From: Callaeas wilsoni
Taxonomy: Eukaryota > Chordata > Aves > Passeriformes > Callaeidae
Reading direction: 5' to 3'
Assembly (NCBI GenBank): GCA_013398955.1
Contig: VWPU01004037.1
Coordinates: 1 to 64,000, forward strand
DNA length: 64,000 bases
The first letter of the stretch is position 1. Every line of letters begins with the position of its first letter. Of this stretch, positions 49,701 to 61,700 are shown piece after piece. The position numbers were made by a program, and so were the translations under genes. Under the pieces are notes generated by a model. The model ran no database searches and was not told where the DNA came from. It saw nothing but the letters and a program-made list of their open reading frames with translations.

Positions 49701-52700
49701 AAACCTGGAAAGAATAGAAATTTGTGAAAGCTGTACACATCTGGCCATGTTTACAACAGATTCTGTCTTTTTGGACAGAAAATAACTAACCAGGCCTTAA
49801 CAAAATAGAAAATCATCTTATCATAACAGGGTAATCCATAGAAATGCCTCGAGAAGACACTTGCTAAAACACAGTTCTCAACTTATCCCAGGTCCTGAAC
49901 TTCCAGGGGCAAAGATTGTAATAAACAGTAACAACAGATCCCTCCTTACAGCCACTGCTGCAGTCATTCACAGCTCCTTGCAAAGGTTACTTTTGCTGAG
50001 AAGCTTGTCAGCGGTGCAGAGAGCAGAGCGAAGCACTGCACGTACCACGTTGGCCCCGATGAGCTGCATGCACGAGACGACGAGGAAGAGGGTGATGAGC
50101 TGCCAGCGCACGGCTCTGTCACGGAGCAGATCCCAAACGCTCTTCGCCTTCTCCCCACGGATGGCTTTTTGCTCTGACATCATGTCATCTATTTCAGCCA
50201 TATGGTCCCCATCTCCCCAGAGCTGCTTCACAGCTGGAAGGAGAGGAGGAGAGGTGACCAAGCTCACCAGTACAGACATGAATCCAGAAGATTATTTCCT
50301 GCTTTGCAGAGTATCTTATTAGAACTTCATGCTCTTTCTTGTGTGAACTTCCTAGAGGTCTGGGCTCAGATATGACACAGGTCCAGATCATTGCCATCTA
50401 TTTTTACCCATGAGTCTTAATCATGACCTCACCTTTGGCCAACAGCTGCTGACAGTCTTTCAATGTAAGCCACACCTAAATTCTTACCCATCCTTCCCTG
50501 AATACCCTCCTGCTAAAGGTGCAGTTCTATTGCACACTCCAAAACACAGACAAGGTAAAATGACTCCTACACACAAAAAATAAATTTACACCCAAGGAGT
50601 TCTGTCTTTTGATAGTTAAATAGCCACAGTGGCTGTTACTCAGTTTCCGTCAGTAGCTGCTGCTAGGGTTACCGAAGAACTGGAATGCTTACAGGTACAG
50701 CAGGGCAGTGCAGAGCCTCTCTTTCTCACACAGAGAACGTGCTGTATCTATATTCTGACTGTTCAGGGCAGAATCTGCATTGATGGAAATACAAGCTCTG
50801 TGTGATCACATCCCTCGGAGGACCCTGGTGGAGGGTAAGGGAAACACTGGTGCCAAGGGAGCACTAATATCCAAACACAAGAGGCTGACTTTCATTAAAG
50901 CTGAAGGTGGTTTCAGAGCCAAAACACCAAGAGTCTTTTTCCCACCTGCACCTCTCTTCCAGGCTCATCTGGGGCTTTACTGTATGTTCCCCTTTCTCCT
51001 GAAACGAATGATTTATGGCCCCTTTCCTTACCTTTGATGCATCCCTCCTTGTCCTTTTTGTCAATGAGCAGGTAGCGGGGAGAGTCTGGGAAGAAGGGGA
51101 GGGTGAGAAGCTGAAGGAGGGCAGGAAGCGCGTTGGCTGCCAGGAGAACCGGCCAGAGAGCCTCCACTCCGAGAACTTCTCTGGAACAGAAGCAGCGGGG
51201 TGAGAGGGGCTGAGGAACCGTGTGTGCTGCCATGTGAGCATCACCCCCCAGCCCTGCTGCGCGTGTCCCAGCAGCTCCCACCCAGGAGTGTTCAGCAGGG
51301 AGTGCAGAGGGCCGTGTCCTGCAGCACGGGAGTTGCACGGTGTTGGCTCCTGCTGCTCGGTGCTGGGCACAGCAAGGCCACCTGTATCCTCCTGCAGCAC
51401 CTGAGGGCTCACAGGGACCAACAGTCCCAGCACGAGCGCTGAAGGAAGAACCTGCAGGGGCTGATCCCTCTGCCTCTGATCCAACCAGGCTCACATCGCC
51501 ATTATTACAAGATCTGTGAGTTATCAGCCTGGTACCGACTGCCCCAAATAGCAGTCGCTGTGCGTAGGCATGCACTGATATATGCACGTATCTTAATAAC
51601 AGAATAAATTTGGTTTGTTTCAGACTCTCTTACCTGAGACCCAGAGCAAATCCTGCAAATCTTCCAGCAGCAATGGAGGTAGAAGCTGTCATGGCAATCA
51701 GCCCGCGGAGTTTCCGTGGAGCACATTCCCCAGCATACATTATATGGATATTCAGAGCTAAACCTGCAGTGACAAAGCACTGTGAGGGCAATGCAAATCC
51801 ACATAGGTCTGGTGTTTTGGAGAGGACCACTATGGGCAGAGCCTATAGGGGTTGGTTCTCAGATACCTTTTTTCTGTGCTGAGGATGTGGCTGCCTGACA
51901 CGAAGCATGTGCCCCATACCGTGGCCTGGTGCCTTTGCTAAATATTCCACTAAGTAAGTATGGACCCCTGGGAAATGTGTCTTTCAGCAGGCTGGCCTTC
52001 TCTTACATTGTTTCCTCCAGCCACATATACAGACAGGACTGTGGTTACTTCCTTTAGTCTCAGATGACATATTTTAGAGGCTATTCAGATGCTATGTGCC
52101 TTATTTTCTGCTTGAAACCACCAAGCTGGCAAATGCAGTACATTCTATTTGCTCAGTGAATTAATTAATATTTATCCTCTCAATTTTTTTTTCTGGTTAG
52201 TATTATCTTTATCCGACTGCTCAGGGATCAAAAGCACTGGCAGAATGTAACCTTCTGAGATATCTGGAAATTAGAATTGAAAATTCTAATTGATTTGGCT
52301 TGAAAACCATTCCCTTGTCTGTAATATGGAGGGCAGCATCAGCCACAGAGAAAAGCAACAGGAACAATGGATGCCAGTTCTCTATTGAGTGAGCATGTTT
52401 CCCTGAAATAATGCATGTTTTCGCTTTTTCAGAAGTTGGCAGTACCTTTTATATGGACTAGATGTAAAGATAGTATAAAGGGAAATGGAGATGCCATACA
52501 TTACTAATTTAATTATGTTTTTGGTTTCTTATTTAGTTAAAAATGCAGTTAGCAATCATGTCCTCTGCAGAATGTAGTAAAAAATCTGTGATCTGTTTAC
52601 TCAGGCTGGTAAATCCCTGTGACCCTCAGTCACTGCTCTTCCCACTCTTTAATACCACAGGTAGGAATGCCAATTTACCTCCACACACTCCAGAAAATAA

Positions 52701-54359
52701 CCTTCCAGCAATGATCATCTCAAAAGATCCACAGAGCCGGCTGAGTCCCATCAGAGCTGCACCCAGCAGAGCAGGGATGTTGGCAAACAGCATGGCCTTC
52801 TTCCTGGAATGCATTCAAATGAATGTGAGCAGAAATAGTGCCTTGTGCCATTCGCAGCCTGACAGGAGCAGCAGGAATCGAGCCAGGGTTACAGGCTCAC
52901 TGCTGGCTTCTGAGATCAGCTGCAGTGAAGTAAATAGAAAATGGCAATGGGAAAACTGTCACAGACTGATAAGTTATTTGAAGTTTTGATGCCTCTAGTG
53001 GAGTCAATATCTACAGTGAAGAACAAGGTTTGTGAGTGTTTGTCTCTGGAATTCTCTTTAAAATGCATCTACTTCTTGTATGACTTCCCTGGACTGGATT
53101 TGCTTTGGACTTTATAAGGGAGAGGGTATGATTTTCCTTGTCATCACTGGCAGATTTTGCCATTCTGTTTCTTCACTACACTGGTCTTTCACTGGAAGCC
53201 CTGGGCTGCTCACAATGCCCCATTACAAGCAGTGTTTCTCCCGAGACACAATTTCTTAGTCTGCAGCTGTGGGTATAAACAGAATGACTGGTGTAATCAC
53301 TCCTCCTACCTTCCAAATCTAACAGACAAGTAGCCAGCAGACGAGGAGCCCAGAAGGCCGCCGATGCTGTAAACGGACACGATAAAGGACCACATGAAAG
53401 TGATCATCTTTGTGCTGGGAGAAGAGCCATATCTCCTCAGCCAGGTCTCACGGATGAAACTTTGGATGTACTTTAAAAGAAAAAAAAACCAATGGACTCA
53501 GTCAACGTGTTTTTGCATAATTGCACCTCTTTTTCAATTCTCTTACCCACTTACTAGTCTTTTTGATACATTTCTATCAATAACCTTGGTTGAAATCTTA
53601 GCCCCAATGAAGTCAATAGGAATTTTGCCGTTAACACCCCTGGAGCTGACGTTTCAGCAATGGGATCCAATGAATAAATATATCAATATTAAATACCAAC
53701 TGTGAGTGCCAGTAAGAGAATGGTAGGCTGGTCTTCTGTTTCTGTGCTAAACCCTGATTTTTTTCTCTACCTGATCTTTTCCCACCATTCCTGCTTGTCT
53801 GTGGTAATAGCATGAGCTGAGTGTCCTTGGTACCATTCAGGATGACAAAACCCAGTTTTCCTTTTCCAGCTGCAGGTATGAGTGCTGACCTCAGCTCCAG
53901 AGCTACAGTCCTTCCCTGCCCTGTTTCACCTTGGAAATCGTGTGTGGTCAAGCACATGGTACAAGGGACTCCCTGAGCGACGGAGAGAGGGGAGTGCCCT
54001 GGGGAGCAATTCAACTCAGTAAGGGGGAAACTGCTGAATTTATGGATATCATTCATCCTCCCCTTTCCCAGTTCTGTCACATCAGACAGAACTTCAAACC
54101 CCATCAAACACAAGAGCAGTAGCAGCTGCTCTTAGAACAAAGAAACCACAATAAGTCTAATTTTGAAAGCAGAAGTAAAAAAGTTAGCCATTGCTTATAG
54201 AGGCACAAATGCCTGAGAACAGTGAAATCCTGGTAGCTCACTCTTTGAGCTCTCCACGCTTACCTCAGCAGGAGAATTGATAATGGAGACCTGCAATCCA
54301 TACTGGAAAGCTCCACTAATGCCCAGGACAAAAGCAAGGAGGAAAAGGTTGTAGCTCAT
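46702..54359 (-). CDS. SLC2A11-like facilitative sugar transporter, gene D (divergent copy, about 490 aa)
   Basis: Fourth intact paralogue. Coding exons in gene order: 54264-54359 (exon 2; exon limit 54362), 53310-53470, 52679-52803, 51634-51763, 51032-51180, 50046-50233, 49594-49704, 48183-48284, 47764-47839, 47300-47427, 46702-46908. Lengths equal those of A-C, with open frames. No 8-codon exon 1 was found upstream. Instead exon 2 contains an in-frame ATG (54357-54359, [10 protein letters not shown]) that would give 490 residues, so the start is uncertain. Landmarks: [10 protein letters not shown] ([10 protein letters not shown]), PDSPRY (signature Arg kept), QLIGANV in TM7, LPETKGKT, tail ending VTRL. 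Odd points: the first outer loop lacks the NET glycosylation site (RET), and the usual GGY after the TM8-9 GRK reads RSY. It is the most diverged extra copy. The pigeon eye-colour gene SLC2A11B belongs to this paralogue group; which copy it matches I cannot tell. Confidence 0.88.
48547..48959 (+). mobile_element. Putative retroviral LTR remnant in intron 8 of gene D
   Basis: Sequence composition changes abruptly here. The segment starts TGTTGTGG and reaches a CCGCCGCAC end, with an AATAAA-containing region near 48870 followed by about 90 bases that resemble an R-U5 segment. A CCAAT-like box lies near the start. No target-site duplication is visible, and a GC-rich minisatellite abuts the right end, so the limits are tentative. 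Confidence 0.4.
48971..49200. repeat. 58-bp GC-rich minisatellite, four units, in intron 8 of gene D
   Basis: Units start with ctggctagcg at 48971, 49029, 49087 and 49145. The middle two are identical; the first differs at a few bases and the last degenerates near 49190. The array is CpG-rich, in contrast with the intron around it, and begins where the putative LTR ends. Open reading frames through it are produced by the repeat. Confidence 0.93.
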
Positions 54360-57300
54360 TTTCTTGCAGGATATAAAAACAGCAAACAAACTGGTACGGC
54401 TATCCAGACATGCCTCCAAATGTCCTGTGCTTTCCTTGGGAGCTCTAACAGTTTGAGCAATGCCACACACCTGCCTCCTCCGAGACCAAGGAGCCAGCAA
54501 TAGGAAACCACAACTATTAAAGCACAGGACAGTGAGAGCTCTGAGTAGAGACAAAGCTCACAGATGCCTCCCAGAACCCAGTTACACACTTCAGTGCTTC
54601 TGTCTTCAGCTTTGGCTCTCTTAATCTGCACTGTCATAGGTAACTAGTGGTGGGAGCATAGTGCACTGTGCAAGCATTTTGTGAACAATTCCATCTATCT
54701 GTCCCTTCTCCTTCTCCTTTCCCACTTGTTATCTCACATAAATGAATATTTTGCTCAGTGACTTGGCTGAGACTAGATAAACACTTGGGCATTGAAGGGC
54801 ATTCCTGGCTTCATAGTTTATTCACCCTTTCTTAGAACTCTCTGGTAGGAGGCTTAAGAATATAGGAATGCAATATATGCACCTCAACCCCTCCCACTCC
54901 CACTGCTCCCTGTCACCCACTGTCCTAGGGATATTCTGGCCAGCAATGATAGCATGATGCTGCACCTCTATGCCTGGAATATTTCACATTCAAACAGTGA
55001 CTGCCAAGCATTTACAAGCTGATTTCTAATCAGGGGAATGTCATTGCTTGAATGGGCATCAATTCTCTCCATACCGACTTGCATGCAAAGCTGGTCATAG
55101 CCACTTACAGTCTAGGTCTTTCCTGATGTTTTCTTTGGTTACTTTGGAAAAAGTTCCTTTTCATATAGAGAAAGAGGAGCCTGAAATAATACTTCAACAC
55201 ATCGTTTTGTTCTTTCTCAGCGTTTACACTCCCTCTGGTTTGTCATGAACTTCTTGCTGTTTGCTTTGTCATGGTGCTGGTTACTGATGAAGCTGAGGAC
55301 AGTTGTGAGCTGTGTGCTCCTGCCAGGTGTCTGGGCACGCTCTGGCAGCAGCTGTGGGCAGTAGGAGCTGCGGGAGATGAGTGAAGGACAACGACAAAAG
55401 CCCTGATTGAAGTCGAAGTCCAAGGACTGGCGCAAACTAGAGCGGGCTGGCTTGGACTCCCCAAGGCACAGGCTGGCTAATCAGTTATCACAGTTAAAGG
55501 AAAAGTTCCTGACTGCTACCTTGAGCCTCAATTCAGCAAAGCCTTTTTAAGCTGAACTTGGCCAAGCCTGACAATGCCTGTGCCTCCAACTCTTGAATCA
55601 TCAGTTGACTGATCAAATGACTCTTTAAGAGTAGTGGTCGTTGGCTGAAAGTTCAAGTCCGTATCCCTATAACATATGGCAGATGCTAGGAAAGTTCAAT
55701 GTCAGTTTTAAATCCTGACTGTAAAATCTTTCGTTTTAGCCATAATTTTCAAAGGGCCTCTTTATCCAGCAGTGTCCAAGAAGGTCCTGTTAAAAGGCTT
55801 TTACAAGTTATTAAAACAGCTTAGGGGGGAATTCCTTCTCCTGGTGAGTGGCTGCCCTTGGCGGTTCCCCAGCCTAGGATGCTGTGTGTCTTTAGAAGAA
55901 TCCCAGCCCCAGCTGGGTTGCAAGTGAGAGCTGGTTTGGGCAGAGGAGCAGTGTTTGAGGACAGCAGCAGTACTAGTTTTCTCTAGTGTTGATGGTTATT
56001 AATCAGTCCAACAGTGCACAATTATTTGATTTGCAAACAGTAATATCAACTGTGAGTCTCTGAGGATGACTTTTCAAGATGTGGTTTTGCCTAGCACTTC
56101 ACATGATAAGAAAATGTGAACAAGTGTCATAGATTTTTCAGTTGAAGGTGTTTTAATTCAGTATCAATTAACCAACTTCTTAAATGCTTCAATTAAAATT
56201 TAACCATTTAGACCAACTGAAATGTAACCACTGTTTGTGTTTGCTTAATCTGTTTATAGACCCCTGATTTCAGGCCACAGTCAGAAAAAAATGCTGGAAG
56301 TTGGAATTAGTGTTTTCTACCACAGGTAATTGCAGGACTGGCTCTAAAAGTCAGGAAGTCAAGTAAATGTTTATAATTTCTGAAGAAGCCTGTTCCATAC
56401 TGGCAGGTGCAGACTGCCTCTGTCCTTGCAGGGCTCTGGGAAAAGGCACAGTCCTGACTCACAGGAGTAGAGTCAGGCCACAGAAGTGGCCAGGGTGAGG
56501 ACCTCTGGACACTGGAGGACTTCTTTCTTTGTAGAAGAATTCTTAGAGCAGAATGGACGTGGTCTGTATCTGAACGCAGTGAACAAGCCAGACTTAGCAG
56601 GGCCTGCTTGCTCTGAGTGCTGTGAGATTAACATGACTGAGTGCTGAGAGTGTCCTTGAGGCGTCTGTGAGAAAAAAGGGAGGTTTAACGGGATGCGATA
56701 ACCGCGAGCTGGGAGGAGGGAGGACACTTGTTTGCCGTCTGTTATCCAATTAGTAGACAGTAGACGGGCTTGATTTTACCGAAGTATCCAATCCTAGAGT
56801 TAGTTACAGTGTGTGGACAACGGATGAGTAGTTGGAAATGCTACATAATCCTGCTTGATTTGAGCAATAAACGAGAACGCTATCGAACCGTATCGGTGTT
56901 TGGCGTTACTCAGCTCCCATTCTCAGTGGAGGACCCTGCTTCGTTTCTTCTCTGACCTGTGTGTTCCAGCAGGTGTGCCAGGCCTCTCCCTCTGCCCAGG
57001 CAGTCCCTTCAGTCCATCCCTGCTTCCTACCCTGCATGCTCCCTACTGATTTGCTTTCCTTCTTCACTCTTCTCTGCCTCACTTCTGTCTCTTGTCCTTT
57101 CTCTGGTCCTCACCAAAGGAGTGACAGAATATCTTGCCACCATCACGATGGTACTGGCACTATTTGCTTTGACTTTGTGCTTCACTCTTTCCATCTGTCC
57201 CTCACTGCTCTCTCCAAACTATAGTAATGAAAAGTATCTCTTCAGTTCCCATTCTATGGAGTCCCACTCTTGATTTTCTTGTCTCAAAATCCTGCATACT

Positions 57301-58716
57301 TCAAAATCTCAGTGTTTTCAAGAGCAGAGGTAGCTGCTCTTGCCCATGTCTATATATTAATAGCTTGTAAAATAGCAGCAACCACACAGGAAAAAAAGTT
57401 TACTTTTATTTTTCATACGTTATAAACTTTGGGTGGTAAAAGAGAGTTCTTGCACAGACTTCTCTTCTGAGAAATAGATCTACTGGTTGACTCATGCCCA
57501 GCATGACAGTAATAAGCTCCAGAAGTGTTTACAGTCTTTTTATTCAAAAATGCTGTATTTTTCTTTAAAATGTAGTTTAAAAATACAATGAAAGAAACTT
57601 TGCCTACTTATTTTGCAAATGTACGTGTTCTTCTTTGTTGCAAACATGAGCAGTGCTGTGACTTTCATACAAATAAAGTCAAAAGAAAAGAGGTGGCTTG
57701 ATTATGACTTTGAGAAGAAACTGGAAGAAACTTAACCAGTCAGGCCAATGCCTGTGAAGGGCTGTATTAAATGAGGAGTGCTGCCCTGCTCTGTATCAGG
57801 TTAACTAAAGAGAATCGATGTCACATCAGGGTCTTTGTCAGTGTGCCCTATGGAGACAACAAGGACGTGCTGCAGAGAACACTGTGGTGAGATCTAAAGA
57901 TCCACATCCAAAACAAGCTGCTGCCATGCGAGCTCCTCACCACCCTTAACCCCAGCAGGGCACAGCTGCAGAACCCTGCAAGATGCACCCAGAGTCTGTG
58001 GGAGCGGTACAAACTGGACTGGGGAATTACTTGTGCTTTACAACATAGGGCTGGAAGACAGCAAATGAGCCATGAAGAAAACCAGTCCAGAATAAATAGT
58101 CTGCAAAACACTGCCCAAAAGTCTGTTGTATAATAAGCCACTTAGCAAGTACTAGAAGCTTTCTTTCTAATCCTTCTGTCACATGTTTTTACAGCTGAAA
58201 ATAATTAACTGCTCACTATTGCTTAACAAGTAAGGGTCTATTTGAAATCACTTAATAACAGAAACAACAGGAGCACCAAGACAAGGTACTGAAAATTTCA
58301 TCTGGTGTCTGAAAACAGAATTTAATCGCATTAATTTCTGTATTAGAAAGTCCAGATTCAGGGGCAAGGAAAGAAGGACTTCTGAGATGGAAGTTACTGT
58401 TTGGAGAAATTCTGAAGAAATTTTCTAAAGCATTACATGGTGTTGTATGATGATAAGAGAATAAGGCATCATTCTGTCACTCTCTGATACGGATTCTAAA
58501 ATATGCATGTGTTACTCAGTACTAAAAGCTGAGAACAGATTATTAAACTTTTGCTTGGATTTATCAGTTCAAGTGTATGTTTTCAAGGTGAACTTAAGAA
58601 CCTAAGAGTAATACATTGTCCCTAACCGTACTTCTCTCTTAGTGTCCCTGCAAGGGCACATAGCCACTGCTGAATTCACTGCAGAATTCCCCCAGATACC
58701 TTCTTCCTTTCTTCTG
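54360..58716. other. Intergenic stretch between gene D and SLC2A11
   Basis: About 4.4 kb. It should hold the promoter and any non-coding first exon of gene D, but no clear donor with an ATG in the family pattern was found. A possible LTR lies at 56668-56925. No other coding exon is supported. Confidence 0.5.
56668..56925 (+). mobile_element. Possible solo LTR
   Basis: A 258-bp segment with perfect 6-bp inverted ends (TGAGAA...TTCTCA), CpG-containing sequence unlike its flanks, and an AATAAA near 56866 about 55-60 bases before its right end, the layout of a compact LTR. No matching target duplication is seen (CGTCTG against GTGGAG), so the ends may be misplaced or the flank changed. Confidence 0.3.
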
Positions 58717-61700
58717 CTACAATGTGGTGGTTTTGATCTCCTCAGGGCCTTTGTAAAACCCTGCACGGGTCTTAGTTTTGAAGTTCTGTTTCCTGAACTC
58801 CTCCGAGATTTCCAGGAAGGACTTTCCCTTTGTCTCAGGAAGGAAAAACCAAACGTAGAGGGCAGTGCAGACACAGACCACAAGGAATGGGATGTAGCAG
58901 AAATGTGCTAGACTTTTCTGAGGAGGAGGGAGAAACAAGACAGCATTAGTGACATTCTGTACAATGACAAATAGGCCACTAATCCCTTTTCCTGCAAGGT
59001 CTAAAGTCACCCAGGGAGTATTTTTGTGAATCCTGGTGAGGGCCTCACACGCCTGGATGCAACAGCTCCCCAGCATAGATTGGGAGATTTGACACAGTAA
59101 GAAGAGTATTTTGAAATGTCTTTTTCTGTCTTCCTCTCTATATATAATTGTATAGCATGGGAGCCCTCAGTAGGAAACAAAACAGGAATGTATACTGGGG
59201 AGTTCTGCTCCCTTTTGCTTCAGGAATCACCTTAGGGAAGGGTGCCAGGGTCTGGCAAAGGGAAATTGCATCACATCTTTAGTTCCAGCTGTGCTCAACT
59301 GAGGACAGAGGAGGAACATTGATCATCCATGCCCCAAATGATTCCAATCCCAACCTCAAGTCAGAAATCGCCGTAGGGAACATGGAGAAAGTTTGGTTTA
59401 GAGGAGTTCTGGCCACTGTCCTCATAAAGATTCTTTTCATAGAAGTGCTATCTTGCTGCTTGCAATATTCACTTTTCCTGGTCACTAGCAGAGCCTCTTT
59501 CTTGTACAGAACACCAAGGAGCTGCTTTGCCTTGGGAACGCACCACAATGAACGGAAAGGCTGTTCCAACCAGAAACAGGTTAAACCAGAGCAGGGAGCC
59601 ACAGATCATGTAAGCAGCTGGTCGGGACATTTGATCAAAAACTTCCGTGGGCAGAACTCCTGTTACACCAGCTGGAAAAAGAAATGGTAGGAAAGTTAAC
59701 AATATTGTTGACATTACACTAAAAACAAGAGAACACATCTTAACAAGAAACTCCAACATGAAGTATAAGAGGTGAATTTTTAGGTTAAATATTAAGGACT
59801 GGGTAAGTATTCAAACTTTCTCATGTTAGAATGAACTGCCAGGAAAGGCTTTGTAATCCACATTATTCTTACCAGGATCCAACGGTGAGAAAGGCTTATA
59901 ATTAATTCAACCCCATGGCACTGTAGGGACTGGGACAAGAAATTATTGCCAGCTTGTGTGGCATGTGACACTGGCAGCTCAGTTCTATTCTTACCTGCCT
60001 TCCTCCAGCCTCACGTGGGCAAACAGTCTCCCATCTCTACATTCACCATGCAAACATACACAACAGCCTGTGTATTCCCACCCCCCAAAACTAATGGATT
60101 CTGCCATGGAAAGGCACTTTAGTAGGCTAACAAATAGACGTGGAAATTGTGCTTCCAGGTATCTGCAAGAAAATACTCAGATGGCATAGCCAACAATTTC
60201 TAGGATTAAAGTGAAGCATTAGAAATGCTGGTTTACAGCCCTAATGGACTAGGCAGCAAATCAAAACCTTGCCATCTATTTAAGCCAAGAATCCCTTCCA
60301 AGTGCCTTGGCCTAATAGCCAGGATGACTGTGAGGGGGAATATGAACAGAGAGAAAAGGGCACAGCCTGGCCCTGCACAGCACTGACTCACCAGGGGCGT
60401 GCAAACCCCTGTGAAACAGCCAGACACCACCGGCAGAAATTGCCTCGTTCCTTGGAGCCTGCTGTAGCTAAAGAGGCTCTGAGAGTTTCCATAAGATGCC
60501 TGCACACATCTCCAAGCCCCTGCAGTACCCAAAAGTTTCACTGAAAACGCTGAGGGAACTGACCTGGTCCGATTCCAAAGCTCAGGATATAGGCGAAAAT
60601 GCAGGCCATGCTGAGATAGGGCATCCAGCTAATCTGAGTCTACAGCCACAGAGACCAACGGAAAACCAGTGAGGGCACTTACACTTATTTGCCACCACTG
60701 AACACCCCAGTCATATAAAAGGCAAAGCCCAACTCCATTCCACTTAAATAATTAAGTAAAGTTTGTTACCTGCTGGCTCAGGGCAACCATGAAGACAATG
60801 GCCCATCCTGCCATGAAGATATATCCCCCCAGCAGCAGCGGCCTCCGACCGGCGTAGTCTATAATCATGTTCTGCACAAAGTAACACAGCGAAATAAAGC
60901 AAGATCTTTAACCTGTGTTTATATTCCCTGCCTCTTTCCTCTTTACATTTCAATACTCCATGCCTAGTTTGCACTACAATAACTTTCAGGATGCTGTCTG
61001 CTTCAAAGCAAAAAAAACTCAAAAGAAAGTTCTGGTGGCAGGAGTCAGGCAAGAAGGGTGTTCAGGGGAGATGGGAATGTCCCAGCTGCACCTGAATTCT
61101 GCCACTATCCATATGGACACAAAGAAACATAGCTACACGCCTTAGAGATGTCAGACAGCGATGGCAATGCAATGTCTGACCAAATGCCTCTGCATTAACC
61201 TGTCTGGCTGTGGGTGCTGAAGGACAGCCTGGCTGCTGTGCCTAAAGGGCTTCCCTGGAATGAAAAGCAATGCAAACCCCAAATCTGTAATTAACAGGCT
61301 CCTCCCTGCCAACAAAGGCTGCATGTCCCCAGAGAGCACTGAGAGTCTCACACAAGTGACAGATGTGATCAGTTCACAGCTTCCCGTGCCGATTACAACA
61401 TAGGGGATTTTGTCCTGAGGAATCCCAGCCTCTCGGAACACATAAGCTGCATAAAAATACATCTGTGGAGAGAAGAAAGGAGAAAGCAGTCAGGGAAGAC
61501 GTCTGAAAACACACCGCATTGTTTTTCCTGAAGGACCGCGCAGAGTGACTAGTGTGCTGTCATACAGGCTATTTTGACAGCATCCTTCTGAATCTTCCCA
61601 TAATGCACAGGTGTGTTTTGGGAACCAGGCATCCGGCATTTGAAGATCTCCACAGGCAGAGAGACACTGTTTGCTCCTCTCCTGCTGCCAGAACGTTGAA

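Noticed and set aside
50864..51587. Two long overlapping minus-strand open frames over 200 residues
   Set aside because: They are exon 6 of gene D (51032-51180) with read-through into both introns in two frames; only the exon part shows family sequence.
53631..54113. 160-residue minus-strand open frame
   Set aside because: Lies in intron 2 of gene D, with no family similarity and no splice logic.
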